This document shows, in pieces, positions 11,908 to 24,775 of a stretch of DNA of 64,000 nt. Position numbers and translations under genes: made by a program. The notes under the pieces were generated by a model. The model had not been told where the DNA came from, did not search any database, and saw only the letters and a program-made list of their open reading frames with translations. The stretch's first letter is position 1. Every line of letters begins with the position of its first letter. The stretch comes from Norana najaformis (Eukaryota; Annelida; Clitellata; Crassiclitellata; Hormogastridae): assembly GCA_964023275.1 (NCBI GenBank), contig OZ029927.1, positions 3,147,715 through 3,211,714 of the forward strand. Direction: 5' to 3'.

Positions 11908-12082
11908 CGTTATTAGACTCGCTCCAAACGATTCCTTCTAGGATCACAGACGTTCCTGGCTCGCATGGCCCGAGACAGTCCGGGTCAGTCGTTACTCCTA
12001 TGCTACACGTTTCCGTGCCGACGTCATGATGACCGCCCCCACTGCCCGACAACAAAGGCTCGATTGCAGAGACCACATCTCC
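11908..12082 (-). CDS. sbb/ZNF609: Conserved-domain exon of the same ZNF608/ZNF609 (scribbler) homolog
   Basis: The exon is 175 nt and encodes GDVVSAIEPLLSG, a GSGGGHH linker, then [20 protein letters not shown] and EPGTSVILEGIVWSESNN plus the first base of a Gly codon. The block C-x6[20 protein letters not shown] is the diagnostic N-terminal signature of ZNF608, ZNF609 and fly scribbler, where it reads [21 protein letters not shown]. The acceptor is TTTCTTTCATCAG ending at 12083 and the donor is GTAGGA starting at 11907. The exon enters in phase 0, matching the phase-0 end of the exon at 53770, and leaves in phase 1 at a Gly codon, where the vertebrate protein continues G-x-LVVNVTW. That continuation is not visible to the left, so the next exon is probably beyond position 1. 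Confidence 0.88.
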
Positions 12083-12561
12083 CTGATGAAAGAAAACACA
12101 GATGCCATTAGAAAACATCAAGGCTGTTATCGTGAGATGTGCATTCGTAACTAGAAGCATTTCAAAAAGACAGTTCCAAAGGATACTGTTGTGATGGTTG
12201 TAAAAGATGCACGACAGCCATGGCTGTAAAATTTAAGTAAACAGGGCTTTCAAGTAATAGCTGGGGAATATTTAATGTAACAAGAACAGAACACTGAAAG
12301 TAAGGATGAAGTTGTCTGCCAACGCACTTAACAGCAGCAATAATTCAGGGACCAAGATCTTATTGTGTGAGATTTAAGCTAGTATGGGACTCTGTTGCGA
12401 CTGGTCTGTCAGCTTCCCTTGTAAAGTGAGCATACAGATTCCAGCCTCACCAAGACAGCTGCAACCTCGAGGAAGGCCTTCATGCACAACCGCTTGATGC
12501 CAAGTCATTAAGTAGTGGTGTTGAATAAATGCAGGATAATAATCTAATCATTCGATCCTAA

Positions 12562-12588
12562 TCTCTCTCTCTCTCTCTCTCTCTCCAG
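12562..12588 (+). repeat. CT dinucleotide repeat
   Basis: Pure CT run. It lies about 480 bp upstream, in the direction of minus-strand transcription, of the conserved ZNF608/609 exon acceptor, where its transcript would be GA-rich. Confidence 0.93.
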
Positions 12589-13599
12589 TGGATTTGGATA
12601 ATTCCTCAAAAAATTTGCAACTGTTCTCTAGGCAGTGCTTTGAAATAAATCCCCCAAAACTTGGTCAATTCACTCGTCCTATTTGGTCGAGACCCGTGTT
12701 ACTATGCTTCATTTCAGACTCAAAACTTCTAAAGTTCTAAACAGTTAAGTCCTCTCTTTCACCATCCTAAAGACCCATCTTCTGCTTCAGCAACACACTG
12801 GCTTCCTCAGCTGGACCTGTCTGAACACTGACCCACATGTAACACAAACTTTCCTAAGGCATCTGATTTGTGCATACCAGTGAATACTGGTATGTTTACC
12901 TCATGCAGATATCATGTGACACAGACAGTTTGATTGTTTTGAACTGACATTTACGACCACTGATTGAGGTGGCAGCAAAGCTGGATAAATGTGCTGGGAA
13001 TGTAAGGGCCTATAATAATGTTCAAGGAATTTATAACAGAGAATTGCATCGAACGGTATCACATTACAACACCATAGCAAATACAGCACAATCTTAAAAA
13101 ACACACCAACAAGTTTGTTTTAAACAGCAAAGCTGAGCCTATTTTTCATCCTTGGAAAGCATGTTGGCATTTACAAACAGGTGTTAATGCATTTTGCGAT
13201 TTATGACCAAATTCAAAAGGTTTTGCTCAGCGGATCAGATAAAGAAAGAAGCACAAGCAGGCAATACAATTAAGGCACTCTGAACCATTCTATAATTATT
13301 GCAATCTACTTCAATTAAAACAACCACCTGGACCAAGTCCTCCTTTGAATAATTCTAGCAATCAATTGATGTGCAGTTTTTCACTTAAGTTCAGCTAAAT
13401 ATTAATTAAGTGTTCATTAGAAGCAGAGCATGTTGCTGGCTGGAGTCCACCTAGCATGAAAATAGCTGACAGCACAAATACCAAGGTTCATAACATATTA
13501 ATAAATCTCAAGGTCTGGCCCTAAAAAAACTTAGAATATAAAGAAGGACAAAACCCAGTCGTGTTAAGAAGTCATTAAACAAGATATAAGATAGGCTCA

Positions 13600-13825
13600 G
13601 CAGAAAAAGGCAACACACAAAGACACATACAGACACACACAACAGTGCATACAAAGACACACAAAGACACACACACACACACAACAGACACTCACAAAGA
13701 CATACACACAAAAAACAGTCACACATAAACATACACTCACACATGAAGACATTCGTTCAAAGGAACACACACTCCCAAAGACACAAACACACTCACAGAC
13801 ACACAAAAACACACAATTGCCACTT
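13600..13825 (+). repeat. CA-rich microsatellite region
   Basis: Long CACA and AGACACA-type low-complexity DNA with AAAGACAC variants. The Cys/Val-rich minus frames across it are artefacts. Confidence 0.92.
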
Positions 13826-14328
13826 CTAGCCATAAATTTCATAATACTACACGGCTAGTCAGCAAAAACACAACTCATGCAATTTAAAGATCTGTCTACC
13901 AGCCCACAGGACCACCCACACACCAAGTCCAAACCCACTCCATCCTCCCACCCATACATCCATCTGTTACTAAATTGCTTCCTTGATCCATTAAATTACT
14001 ACAGGCACTTAACCAACAAATACAAGAACAAACATACAACAAATGAGAGAAAAAAGGAGAAATGAATGAATAAGCAAGTATAATGGAGCCAGTGAACCAG
14101 CACTGGACCCATATTCCCATACAGGGCCCATGTGGGTCTCATCAAATGTTTATGGGCATGGTGACGGGGTGGGGGAGGCTAAAGAGCCAAATTGAAGAGT
14201 AAATCATTTACACTACTCCTACATTCACCAAACCCAACCCACAAAAACCCCATAAAAAAGACAAACTGGATGCATGACAGTCACAAGGTAGCATCCTTTT
14301 GGCTGCATGGCATATCTGCAACACAGAT

Positions 14329-14545
14329 TCGTAGTCGTAATTCTGAGATTTCTATAGCGCCCAATGAAAGCTGCACCCTGGGGACCAGCTTACTCACAGG
14401 CGCTCAGTCAAAACAAAATCAATAGGCAAAAGGGTTCGGTTCCAGGTCCAAAGTCAGACGAAGAGACAGCATGCTACGGGAGGGGTGTTTGGGGTTGGAG
14501 AAGAGAGAAAAGAGGAAGAAGGGATTCTGATATGGTTGCAACGAG
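14329..14545 (+). repeat. Dispersed repeat, copy 2 of the pair
   Basis: Co-linear with 71-292: TCGTAGTCGTAATTCTGAGA, TTTCTATAGCGCCCAATGAA, AGGCGCTCAGTCAAAACAAA and AAAGGGTTCGGTTCCAGGTC. Both copies lie in introns of the same gene in the same orientation. A weaker relative of the left end is seen at about 27735-27790. Confidence 0.65.
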
Positions 14546-14739
14546 TTCTTGAGCTGAGAAGCCCAATGGATCAACGGACAGCCATTCTAACTCATCTCGA
14601 TATTGAATGATGAACTGCTGCAGTCCGTTGGTTGGGGGGGGAGGGTCAGTGCTTCTATTGGCAGTCTACAGTCCCAGATGCAGCAGTCAGCGCTTGGACA
14701 ATTCCAGCATCCTTGATGCATGTAACACTACATTGACCT

Positions 14740-15520
14740 TTCTCCACACAAACCCATCAAAAACTGAATTTATGCTACTGGGCACTCTACGGCAACTTAA
14801 GAAATTTGAATGGCTTAAACCTTTTAAAAATCAGTGATTTACTTGTTGAGTTGATGCTGATGCTGCTCTTAACTTCGGCATTATTTTTTAATTCTACTGT
14901 GTTTCTCAATGACTATGTAATAATTGGTATTGTAAGTCAACTACATGTATATTTGTGGCATATACAGAATTATGTCCCCATGTCTTCAAGAATATCCCTG
15001 GAAAACGCATTGGTTGCCAGTCACCTTGATTAATGTAACTCGCTTATTAAAGGTATCACAAAGTCAGACGTGTAGAAACTTCAGAGTTCAGAACTCTTTG
15101 GCTACAGCAATAACTAAAACATCAAAATATGAGCATCTAACCCTTGTACTTAAATCTCTGCACTGGATTCCTGTTCAACAATGAATCTGTTTCAAATTGG
15201 CGCATATAGTTTATGAAACAATGAATTCTAGCCTACCACAATACTCCAAACTTACAGATATTCAACCAGGTCATCTGATTATCTTTCTCTAGCTTTTTCA
15301 GTTGATGGACCTAGAATTTGGAACTCTCTTTCCATATCTGTTTGTTCTGCTTGAGTCATTTCGTCCTCAACTTAACACTTTTTAAAACTGCTTATCTACC
15401 ATAGATCTCAGTCTTACTGGATATCTTCTGGATATCAACCTGACTGCAGCTAGGTTTTGGTGCACCATTGGTTGATGCAGTGTGCATTAGACATTGGCAT
15501 GACAGAAATTACTAATTAAA
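14740..15520 (+). pseudogene. CR1/L2-like RT C-terminus, degenerate
   Basis: Visible blocks are NPSKTEFMLLGTLRQLKKFE (14750-14810), then QNSLATAITKTSKYEHLTLV and LKSLHWIPVQQ (15090-15180), SVDGPRIWNSLSIS near 15295, and a tail ending TGGTTGATGCAGTGTGCATT AGACATTGGCATG near 15470-15500. The tail resembles the one at 42040-42300. Multiple stops interrupt the frame. Confidence 0.72.
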
Positions 15521-15544
15521 AATAACACTAACATTTCGTGTGAC

Positions 15545-15660
15545 ACAGCAGCGGCCAAATAGTGAAGCTCTGGAACAGCAGAGTATGGGTTCCAGCTACT
15601 GTGTCAGTACCTTGAGCAAGTCTCATAATTACATAACACCAATGATCCATGCTTGTCACT
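15545..15660 (+). mobile_element. SINE-like sequence
   Basis: CGGCCAAATAGTGAAGCTCT, GAGTATGGGTTCCAGCTACT and CAGTACCTTGAGCAAGTCTC form a head and CCTTGAGCAAG body seen in many tRNA-derived SINEs of aquatic animals. A second CCTTGAGCAAG occurs near 18784. The boundaries are uncertain. Confidence 0.35.
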
Positions 15661-16888
15661 GCTCATTGGCAGGGTTGCCCATGGGACCCAAAACATTCAC
15701 CTAGCGGTCAGAGAATAGACTGAGATAAAGATCAAAGGTCACCCAGACAAGTAGACTGAGATCAAGACCTCGAGACACAGCCACAAGACTAATACTGATA
15801 CACTTGGCCTCTGAGACAAGACCTGGTCCAGGACACCCCTAAAGGTTATTTTACAGTCAGCACTCAGCTGTTTTATTACTGTTTTAATGTAGGCCTATGC
15901 TGACTATCAGAAGGTTTCCCATGATTGATTTTCCAATAATTTTAAAAGTTCCTTCATATCTATCTATCTATTGTCATTGTACTCAATGTTGCAGTTACGT
16001 TACGTTAGTTCATTATTTGTTATTTCCAGCCTTAAAAAAGCAGTTTGCAACTTAGTTACTGTGATCAGTACTATTAATACAAGGTGCCAGACCAGCAACA
16101 GACAGGCAGAGAAACTACTTGACAAAGTTTCGTCTACCATGGGTCTATGATGCAAAGTTACCCAGCAGTGAAATCATATTACTGAAATAAATAGAAGTGA
16201 ATAGTACAGACAGAAGTCAGTGTCACTGAGTTCAACAGGGTCCAAGGTCCACATGGAGTAGTATAGCCTACTTGTAGGCAATTAGCAATCCAGTACAGCA
16301 GTCTTTTACTCTGTTGAAATCCATCATTTTGCTTTTGTATTCATGAACACGACCAATCCAAAATTCCACATGCCAAGTAGACAGACGGTATTATTACTAT
16401 TACTATATTGCAGAATAGTAAGCTATGGTGTTCTAAATCTCATCCTTTAAAACTAGTCATCAGGAGCGACACAGCCAGGGAAGATCGCTAATGCATGGCT
16501 ATTATGCTAGGGAAACAGAGAGTTGTTATGGTGTCTCGAAAATGAGATGCTAATTCGAAATTTTTCAAACAGAGGACTGCAATTAAGCACTGATAAATAA
16601 ACTATCCTTATCATCACATGGTATGTGATAAAGTTATTTCCAACTATATGTATATAATCAACTTGCATTAGTACCAATATAGTATTGTGATTTTTTCAAC
16701 TTGTCACTAATGCTGAGTCTTGGGACTCGCCCGTGGGACCTCAACAAGCGAGATCAATATGTCCTGCCCTGAAACGTTGGCCAATCTGTCAGAGACAAGA
16801 CCTAGCTGAAATGTTAGGTAGGTCTGAAGATCGTCTCAAGACTGAGATTACATCCCTACTTTCTAGTGCTTTATAAACTACAGGAATT

Positions 16889-16942
16889 ACAACAACAACA
16901 ACAGCAGCAGCAGCAACAACAACAACAACAACAACAACAATG
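16889..16942 (+). repeat. CAA/CAG trinucleotide repeat
   Basis: ACAACAACAACAGCAGCAGC followed by CAACAACAA units. Confidence 0.93.
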
Positions 16943-17219
16943 AGTAGCCAGACATCAGCTAAGACCTAGCCATCTCAGAATATAATTTTTCTTCCGGATA
17001 ATTTTTTTACTTCCTGAGGGATCATAAATACCTCACGGCTAAATAAAAATAAAATAAAATATAATAATAATAATAATAAGCTATAATCATTGCAAGCTGG
17101 GCTTACAAGATCTTTCACGAGCAGAAGCTACAACATCATACCAAACAGTTCAACAAAGGCGCCATAAAGATGGTGTATTGGACTGTATTGCATTCGTAAA
17201 TTTACTCTTATTCTTAAAT

Positions 17220-18690
17220 GATCTAAAGAACCTGAGTGGAAACAGTGCAGGTCATATTTACCCCTTGATCATTAGGCCACCCATACTGACTGCCCTCAGT
17301 GGCTTTCAGCTGTGCATTATCAATGCCAGTTGGATGGTTTGAAAAGGTGTCTTTTTTGGATTCCTGCACTCATGTTTACACTTCACATGAGAGATCACTC
17401 AAGCTGAGGACCACCCTTCTGAGGAGTTTCTATACAGAAGTGTAAACAAGTGTGCTACCTTTATCTTTTTACCTTTTACTTCTATAAATAACAGTCCTCA
17501 GAGCATGGAACCAGAAGGGATGGATTGAAGGATCTCAAAGCTAATACGCAAACAATGATGCAATGACCCAACAATCTTTCTTATGGTTTACATGACTCTA
17601 CAACATATTTCACTGAGCAAACTTTCTTCGATCACCAGTAACATACACGTAATGTAATCGGAATTCTCTATCAGGCAGAGTCCTGGAGTCGATTCTTTGG
17701 TTAAAGCGCAAGCATTGAAGGCTTCCTTGACAGTTGTTTCTCATACACTTCTTAGAGATTTTTAAAGAGGTCCAATGGCCCTTTAGCTAGCCCAACACCC
17801 CCACCCAATTCCACATAGATGGCCTAATCAATGCAAATTGAAGTAAAAAACTGTAGAGGACCCCCAGACCCAACCAAGGACCATGGGTCCTCTGATTTCA
17901 TCATCAACAGCAGCAGCGGGAGAATGGGAGGGGCAACTGTACACCCAGTGCACCTATCACACAGCCTGCGTCTATTATCAACAAAAGGTTGATCACGGCC
18001 AGTCAAAGCAGCATCAGCAAATGCCACTAGACACAGAAATACATTGACATAAATAAAATGACATAAATATAATATGTGAAATGAAATGAAATGACAGCCA
18101 ACCGCCACCAACACACAAAAACCAGCCAACCAACCAGCCACTCAAAGACCAAGCCAATCAGAAGTCAGCCAGCCATCCTACAAACCAGCCAGATATCCTT
18201 TGCATCAGTCTCTAGCAAGATAGCAATCTACCCAACCCGCAAGGCAACTTTTCATCCATCCAACTTTTCCTTCCGCCCTCCTTCCCTTCCCTTCATCCAT
18301 CCATCCATCCCTCCATTCCTCCCTCCCTCCATCCATCCATCCATCCCAGCAAGTATGTACTAATGTGTACGTAGGTATGTAGACATGTGTGCTTGTATAT
18401 AATGTATACATAGATATATACTGGTAAGCCAGGACTGGTGCAAAAAGATATTTCCAATATTTTTCTGTGCTGCTGACATTTTTAAATATAGATGTGCGTC
18501 TCCTTTCTGCCTGACTGTGCAAGGGACTCTGATGTCAGGTTATGTAATATGTGTAACATCCTGAAGAGGGTGACCAGCTGTTGGATGGTTGTGGTTCTGT
18601 TTGCACTTCCGCAGAAAGATCCTTCAATCCCATGGCGACACTTCCAAGTGCTAATGACTTCTCCAGAAGTATGTAAACAAGCGTGTTACC
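17220..18690 (+). repeat. Two diverged copies of an unclassified repeat
   Basis: The ends GAAGTGTAAACAAGTGTGCT ACCTT (near 17440) and GAAGTATGTAAACAAGCGTG TTACCTT (near 18668) match, and the sequences before them share TTGGATGG and TTCTG landmarks. The intervening DNA includes a CATC repeat and no recognisable gene. Confidence 0.3.
18280..18350 (+). repeat. CATC tetranucleotide repeat
   Basis: CATCCATCCATCC mixed with CTCC units, pyrimidine-rich. Confidence 0.92.
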
Positions 18691-19299
18691 TTAACTTTCA
18701 ACTTTCAAGGTGGCAGGCTGGCTGGTTGAGCAGTTGCCTGAGCAGTTGTTTTCAGCTCCACTCAAAGATGGCGATTACCTAGGGACCTTGAGCAAGCCCT
18801 AACAGCTCAGACCATTCGTCAAACACCAATAATTAAAAATATATGAATAAAAATACAATTAATATACACCACTGTTTTACATTTCACTGCACACACTTAA
18901 CAGGTGCTGAGCATTCACTTTGAGAATCAATGGTTCTAGAATCACAGACTATCATTTCTCTTGTATTACTAGAACCTGGCAATGACTATATTGATAACTG
19001 GTCACATTTTTCCACTGCCTAAATCCATGCCTAGGGACCCATATTCCAAGCAAAGAAATAATTTCCAGGGAACCAGCAGGACAAAGTTCCACCCAACACC
19101 AGACTGGAACCAGTCTGACTCACAGCCACTGATGCTTGAGGATCCTTCAATAAACACAACTGGTGATAAATGGAGAGACCAATGTTTCCATCTTCAGTTC
19201 AAGCCATCTGTTGGCTGGAGGAGAAATCACTGTTTGATGTTTACATAGTCGACTCCAAACGGATTCCTTTTATCTTTGCCCTGCGTTGGGTTTCTCTTT

Positions 19300-19600
19300 T
19301 ATGGTTCCACGGACAAATACAGTGAACAATCTGCCAAGTTTACTGGGTACAATACAAGTAATTACCTTACTTCAACAATGCAACGTCATGCCTTTGTGGT
19401 GATTAGGCCGTCTACCTGGAATGGCCTCCCTCTCCCGGGATGGATGGATAGATCACAGGGTCAGTGGAAAACTTGAAGAGGGGCTACTGATCTGGCTACC
19501 TTTCACCAACACCTGAAAATTCTTCTATTTCACCGGGATTTTACTGGAAGCACCTCTGCGTTTATAACTTGAAGAGACATGCTCCGAATGGATCAACGAA
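19300..19600 (+). pseudogene. CR1/L2-like RT C-terminal remnant
   Basis: The text HAFVVIRPSTWNGLPLPG (about 19387-19440), followed by ATFHQHLKILLFHRDFTGST near 19495-19555, matches the W-N-x-LP then F-x-x-x-LK-x-LF end of CR1/L2 proteins. A stop at about 19475 and a small insertion break it. Confidence 0.55.
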
Positions 19601-20249
19601 GGATGAGACGCAAGGCATCGGTTTAAGTTCCTAATTCAGAGAGGCAATGCCTATATGCTATGACTACAGAAAAACACAGAAAGACAAGTTTATTAATCAT
19701 TGGAAGCAAACTGAAGACATCTCAAAGTAACTTTCAAAATTTATCAGTTGCTCAGCATGGTAAGCATACAAAGGTCATTCCCCAAACACTGCCTCTGGTT
19801 TCACCAGCTAATTTAAATCTTTCTGTAACAGATACATTGACAGGTACATACCTGTCCAACTACCCATATACAAGCTATCAACAACAGGTAACAACTAAAG
19901 AATTCAGGGGACTAAACTGTTTCCCTCAGGCCCAACATTTACACACTTAAAATAACAATCAGTGCTTAAATCTGTTGGCACCTGCACAGATAATTGACAA
20001 CATAAACAATCCTAAAAGCAGCTCCTATACATATGATGCTCTGTTACTGTTGCTTTCACTTTTCACTATTCATTGTTTGAAAGTTTAATAGGTTCTGCTG
20101 GCAGCATTCAAATCAGGGCAAAACAACTGATGAGAAACATCCACAAATGGAGAGTAACTGCCACATCAGCCTCTAATTTTAAAACTCTTAAACCAAAAAA
20201 TTGTAAGTTTATTGAGGAGTTTTGCAGAGGGAATTTGTCAGTTGGTGAC

Positions 20250-20372
20250 CCGCCATCCATCCATCGATCCATCTATCCATTCATCCATCCATCCATCTAC
20301 CCATTCATCCATCCATCCATCTATCCATTCATTCATCCATCCATTTACCCATCCATCCATCCATTCATCATT
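20250..20372 (+). repeat. CATC tetranucleotide repeat with higher-order pattern
   Basis: CATC units broken every few copies by TACCCATT or TATCCATT, giving a longer secondary period of roughly 30 bp. Confidence 0.92.
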
Positions 20373-20654
20373 CCGGGCACTGACCAGCTGCCGTAGCTAG
20401 GCTGCCTTTAGTTCAGTATAGCAACAACTATAGCAATTAAGCTAATGGCTTGGCAAGCACTCAGGTGGTCCGGCGCACAGTCGGCCAATGCTTCCTACAG
20501 CAAGCCACACAAATGGGTGGAGCCAACTCTCTTCATCACCAGCCAACCAGAGACCCTAATGCAAAGTTGCCATGCAAATCAATTGGAGAATGATAACTGG
20601 ACAGGAAATGAAGCTCTCATAAGCCACTGAAGACCACATCTGCTCTCAGATTTC

Positions 20655-20722
20655 ATTATGCAAACACACACAAACACACACACACACACACAGACACACA
20701 CATACACACATACACACACCGG
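20655..20722 (+). repeat. CA microsatellite
   Basis: CACACA with AAACAC, GACAC and TACAC variants. Confidence 0.92.
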
Positions 20723-21289
20723 TGTTCACACATGCATGCACGCACATGCACCTGGGACTCTGAAAGATGAGCCAATGCCACACAACAGGAGGTTTCAGAG
20801 AAAGACAGAATCCTAAGCATCATCCATCCACAGTGCCATCAGCCCAAAGGAAAACTGAGAATGACAAAATTGATGAGAGCCACAAAACGCCTGACATAAT
20901 ACCCACACAACAATCGCTCTGCACAGGATGCATGTTTTCTTCTCAAACACACACTTAACGCCTAACTGTCACATCCAAAACAGATGGAGCTGTTTTAAGA
21001 AGAAAATTCCTTCCGCTACCAGGGTAAGCACATGTGGACCTTTGATCCGTGGATGGGAGTGAAGCAAAGAGTAGTCTCATATGGAAAGCAGAATGATTAA
21101 ATAATTAAACAAAATGTCAAACCCTCATGATGGCTTACATCCACAAGTCCATAACCTCATCTGGAACAGTCACCTTCCTTTCCACACCAGACAGAATATT
21201 TTAATGCGTTCCCCAAGAGAGTGATACTCAACACAAGCATATTTATGCATTGCTGATAGTAAGAATCAGTTAAAGGGGTGCATTCAACA

Positions 21290-21425
21290 ATTCAGGAAAC
21301 ATTTTCTACCCGTCTCAAGATATTCCTCTTTAGAGTTCATTAGGTAGCCATGCTGTAGCGCCTTTGTGAGTTACTTAAAAGGCACTTTACAAATTTAGTG
21401 ATATATACATGCATTTATAATTGAG
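21290..21425 (+). mobile_element. Retroelement 3' end, family with TAGGTAGCC and GGCACTTTACAAAT landmarks
   Basis: It reads CGTCTCAAGATATTCCTCTT, TAGGTAGCCATGCTGTAGCG, CCTTTGTGAGTTACTTAAAA and GGCACTTTACAAATTTAGTG ATATATACATG. It is co-linear with 53510-53625. The start can be read as the end of an RT protein (HLKTFLF in the better copy). Confidence 0.6.
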
Positions 21426-21999
21426 TCATTTCCCATCTAATCAGTGTTAACATGTCTCATTACATTACTGAAAACATGTCATGTAAAACTCAACTGGCAG
21501 CATATTCAAGAGACTTACCATACCATATGTCATGCAGTATGGACTTCATGTCCATAAGATATGTTCCCATGCTAAAATTTGGAAGTCATGTAGAATTTGT
21601 ATAGCCACAGGAATGAGTTAGGAATTCCTTAGTTAATAGATTTGGTGCATCTTGTCTTTGGGGATAAGCACCTATGATTCCCTGCTCAGTCAATGGAAAA
21701 ATGGCATATTAACATATGCATTACTTACTGACTTACTTACATTAGCAAATGCAGATATGAACACTATTCAAATGCAGGTAAATAGAACTTTTGTTTCCAC
21801 TAAAGAGATAGCTTAAGTTTTCTTCTATGTTCTTTTTTTGTATTTCTGTTTTCAATATCTGCTTTGTGAGAAAACACAAACATGCATATACTTTATTTTT
21901 AGGTACCAGCCTTTTTTCTGAGACAGTTAGGGTGAAGGGACCTTAACCAAGTCCTTCAGCAAAATGTTGCTTAGTCAACAGACAGTGGCCCTTGATACA

Positions 22000-22063
22000 T
22001 ACATACATAAATACATATGTGCATATATACATACATACATACATAAGTACATACATACATACA
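22000..22063 (+). repeat. TACA microsatellite
   Basis: Imperfect TACA run between unique sequences. Confidence 0.92.
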
Positions 22064-22789
22064 TTTTTGCTTCAAATTTTTATTCCTGGTGAATACTAGT
22101 GCAAAACATTTTCTGCAGATAATTCTATTTAATTCATTGTTCAAATTGTATTACTTCTTAGTTTAATTGACTTTCTAGTATTTTAGGCCTTCAGTCCAGA
22201 TCCACCGGATGACAAAGACTCCAGCAGATGGGACGGAATGAGGAAGTGCATAGTTAAGCCAGTGTGTCACTGGGTTCCAGGTTAATATTAATCTTGTCCA
22301 GAGTGCCACAGTGCCACATTATCCACCCACCATATTACCGGGAAGCTGTTCTTATTTGCACTGAGATATATATCAGTCCAGTTGACATCCAATTGGCCAA
22401 GCAACCAGCCAAGCTGAGACCCAACAGGACTCCAGGGCTGAATAAATTAGAGCAGATAAAAGCCATTAACTGTGCAGATGTCTCTGGACCTCTCTGATCC
22501 CCAGGGGAGAAGTGACCATTTTGCAGCCAATAATTATAATTTAATCACATCAGTACTAGCAGCATGTTTGACCAGCACTCACACCCACATTCGGAAACAC
22601 TGGTAGCCAGACTGGTCCATTAGGACTATCATTAATCACTGGGCAGAATATACAGCCCAGCTTTAGAGAACAATTCACAGCCAAGAAGTCACGTTTACTG
22701 CACTATTCTATCATTTTGCCAATCCAGATCGGAAATTATGATATCATAGGCAACTAAATAACATGCCTTTCACAATAATGATCACCTTT

Positions 22790-22882
22790 ATCATGATCAT
22801 TATCAGGATCATCATCGTCATCATAATTTCCAATCATCATCATCATCATCATTTCCAATCATCATCATCATAATCATCCTAG
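22790..22882 (+). repeat. ATC trinucleotide repeat with a duplicated segment
   Basis: ATCATC runs, with TTTCCAATCATCATC occurring twice. Confidence 0.92.
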
Positions 22883-24629
22883 AATCAAAGACAAACACTG
22901 GAATAAATGGAAGAATAAGAACACAGTAATTTAGGCCAGGCATTTATATAGCACTACTTTGAGGCCATTCCAAATCCAGCAACAACAACAATCTACCACA
23001 CTGGACATCGACCAATCAAATACAAACATCAAGTGAATAATTAGAAAAACCAAAACTCCACACTGCACAGCAACACCTTCTGTAACACTAATCAATACCA
23101 TCACAGGCCACAGCTAAATGGGTCAATGCCACAGCAGACATTCACACACACACACACACGTACATACATTCATGCATACGGGTATCTATTCAGATGCATA
23201 CATACATGCAAACATGCCCGTACATATGCAGATGGCATAGGTATAATTATACATCAGGCAGCTACTGTTGCTGCCCAAGAATGCTATGGATATGGAATGA
23301 TAAATTAGATGCAACTTACTGAACATAAATATTTACAGCAGACATTATGAATGAAGGGAAAAACATGATACATATAAACTTGAGAGGGTGGTCCAAAAAG
23401 TTAAAAGCTATAAGGAATCCTGATGAATATATAATAAATGAACTGACAGAAAAATTAGTTTAACAAATAACTGGCTGACTGACTGATCTATGGAAATCAT
23501 TAGCAGCAAAAATCCTCACAATGCACCGATTGATTATTTCCAAGGATCAATATAGACCAACATGAATTAGACGTCATTTGTTTTACCAAACTTTCAGGTT
23601 TATACAATCTCAGTTGCCATTCATTCTCCTCTGGCATTTTCTGTTCATTCCTAATGTCTGCTATAAAAACAGTTTTGCTAGAAATATTGACACACAGATT
23701 AACTGAATGAATAAGTGACAGGCAATTTGAAAGGTTGATAAATCAGCGTATAGTCTTTGCACTCTTCATTTGAACCAATTTTTCAGCAATCTCTAACATT
23801 CATAATTGGTTTCCAATTGATTTGTATTAACTTTATTAATTACTACTCACTTATCCTTCATCTTTAGTTCTGCACACATGATAATAATCTGAATTCACTC
23901 TTTACACATGATAATAACAAATGATTCACACACGATAATAACCTGAATTCAATCTTTACCTAATCAGAACTGTCCATTAATTCTTCACATGATCTCAACT
24001 GTCCATTCATTCTACACATGATTCAATCTAATCATTTCCCTTCCAAATTGCCAGATCCATACCTCAGTGAGGCTTAAATTCATTCATTTCCCACTCCATC
24101 TTTACAGTCAACTCTTCTCCACTTTCGTAATTCAATCCAACGACTTGCTTTACACAGACAGTCTGATCTTCCGTCATTCAGCCGTCATTCAGCTGAGTAC
24201 TCAGCTAAGAACCTGAGACATCTTCTCAAAGGCATCTGTTGCCCTGCTGAGTTACTGAGACTGTCAAATATCGACAAAAACGTCCAACAGTCTATGAATA
24301 TCTTAAGCGCTACTGCTCAAGGGAAGAAGACAAAGATGAGATTTCTCGTGAGAGAGAGACAGACAGACAGAGAGGCCAAAGACTTGCTTTCTGGAGAGAT
24401 CAATGAACTGAAGCCTGCAGCCAGTGACGCATCATCTTCATTTCATTTGAAAATACAGCGCTCCACACTTCGGACATTTATTGCTAACAAATCCAACAAC
24501 CATTACCTCTCTTCAACATTCCATAAGCACCTTCTTGCTCCATTAAATTGAACACTCAGTGTTTTAAAGAACATAATTATGCTACACTTCAGTTGCAACC
24601 TTTTTCGGTCATCTTACAGCCCAGTCGAA

Positions 24630-24775
24630 ATCTGATTGGTCAGTTTTCTTGACCTATTGGATTCTGACTGGGCGTCTCCAAGGGATTACAGTATTTGTCT
24701 ATGGTTCACTTAAAGGTTGGTGCCTTGGGCATTATAACAACAGTGCAGTAGAAGTCATCAGATCTGAATTCCAAA
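24630..24775 (+). mobile_element. CR1/L2-like 3' tail, diverged
   Basis: It contains TTGACCTATTGGATTCTGAC, GTTGGTGCCTTGGGCATTAT, AACAACAGTGCAGTAGAAGT and CATCAGATCTGAATT, in the same order as the ATTAG-tailed family. The terminal repeat has decayed. Confidence 0.45.
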
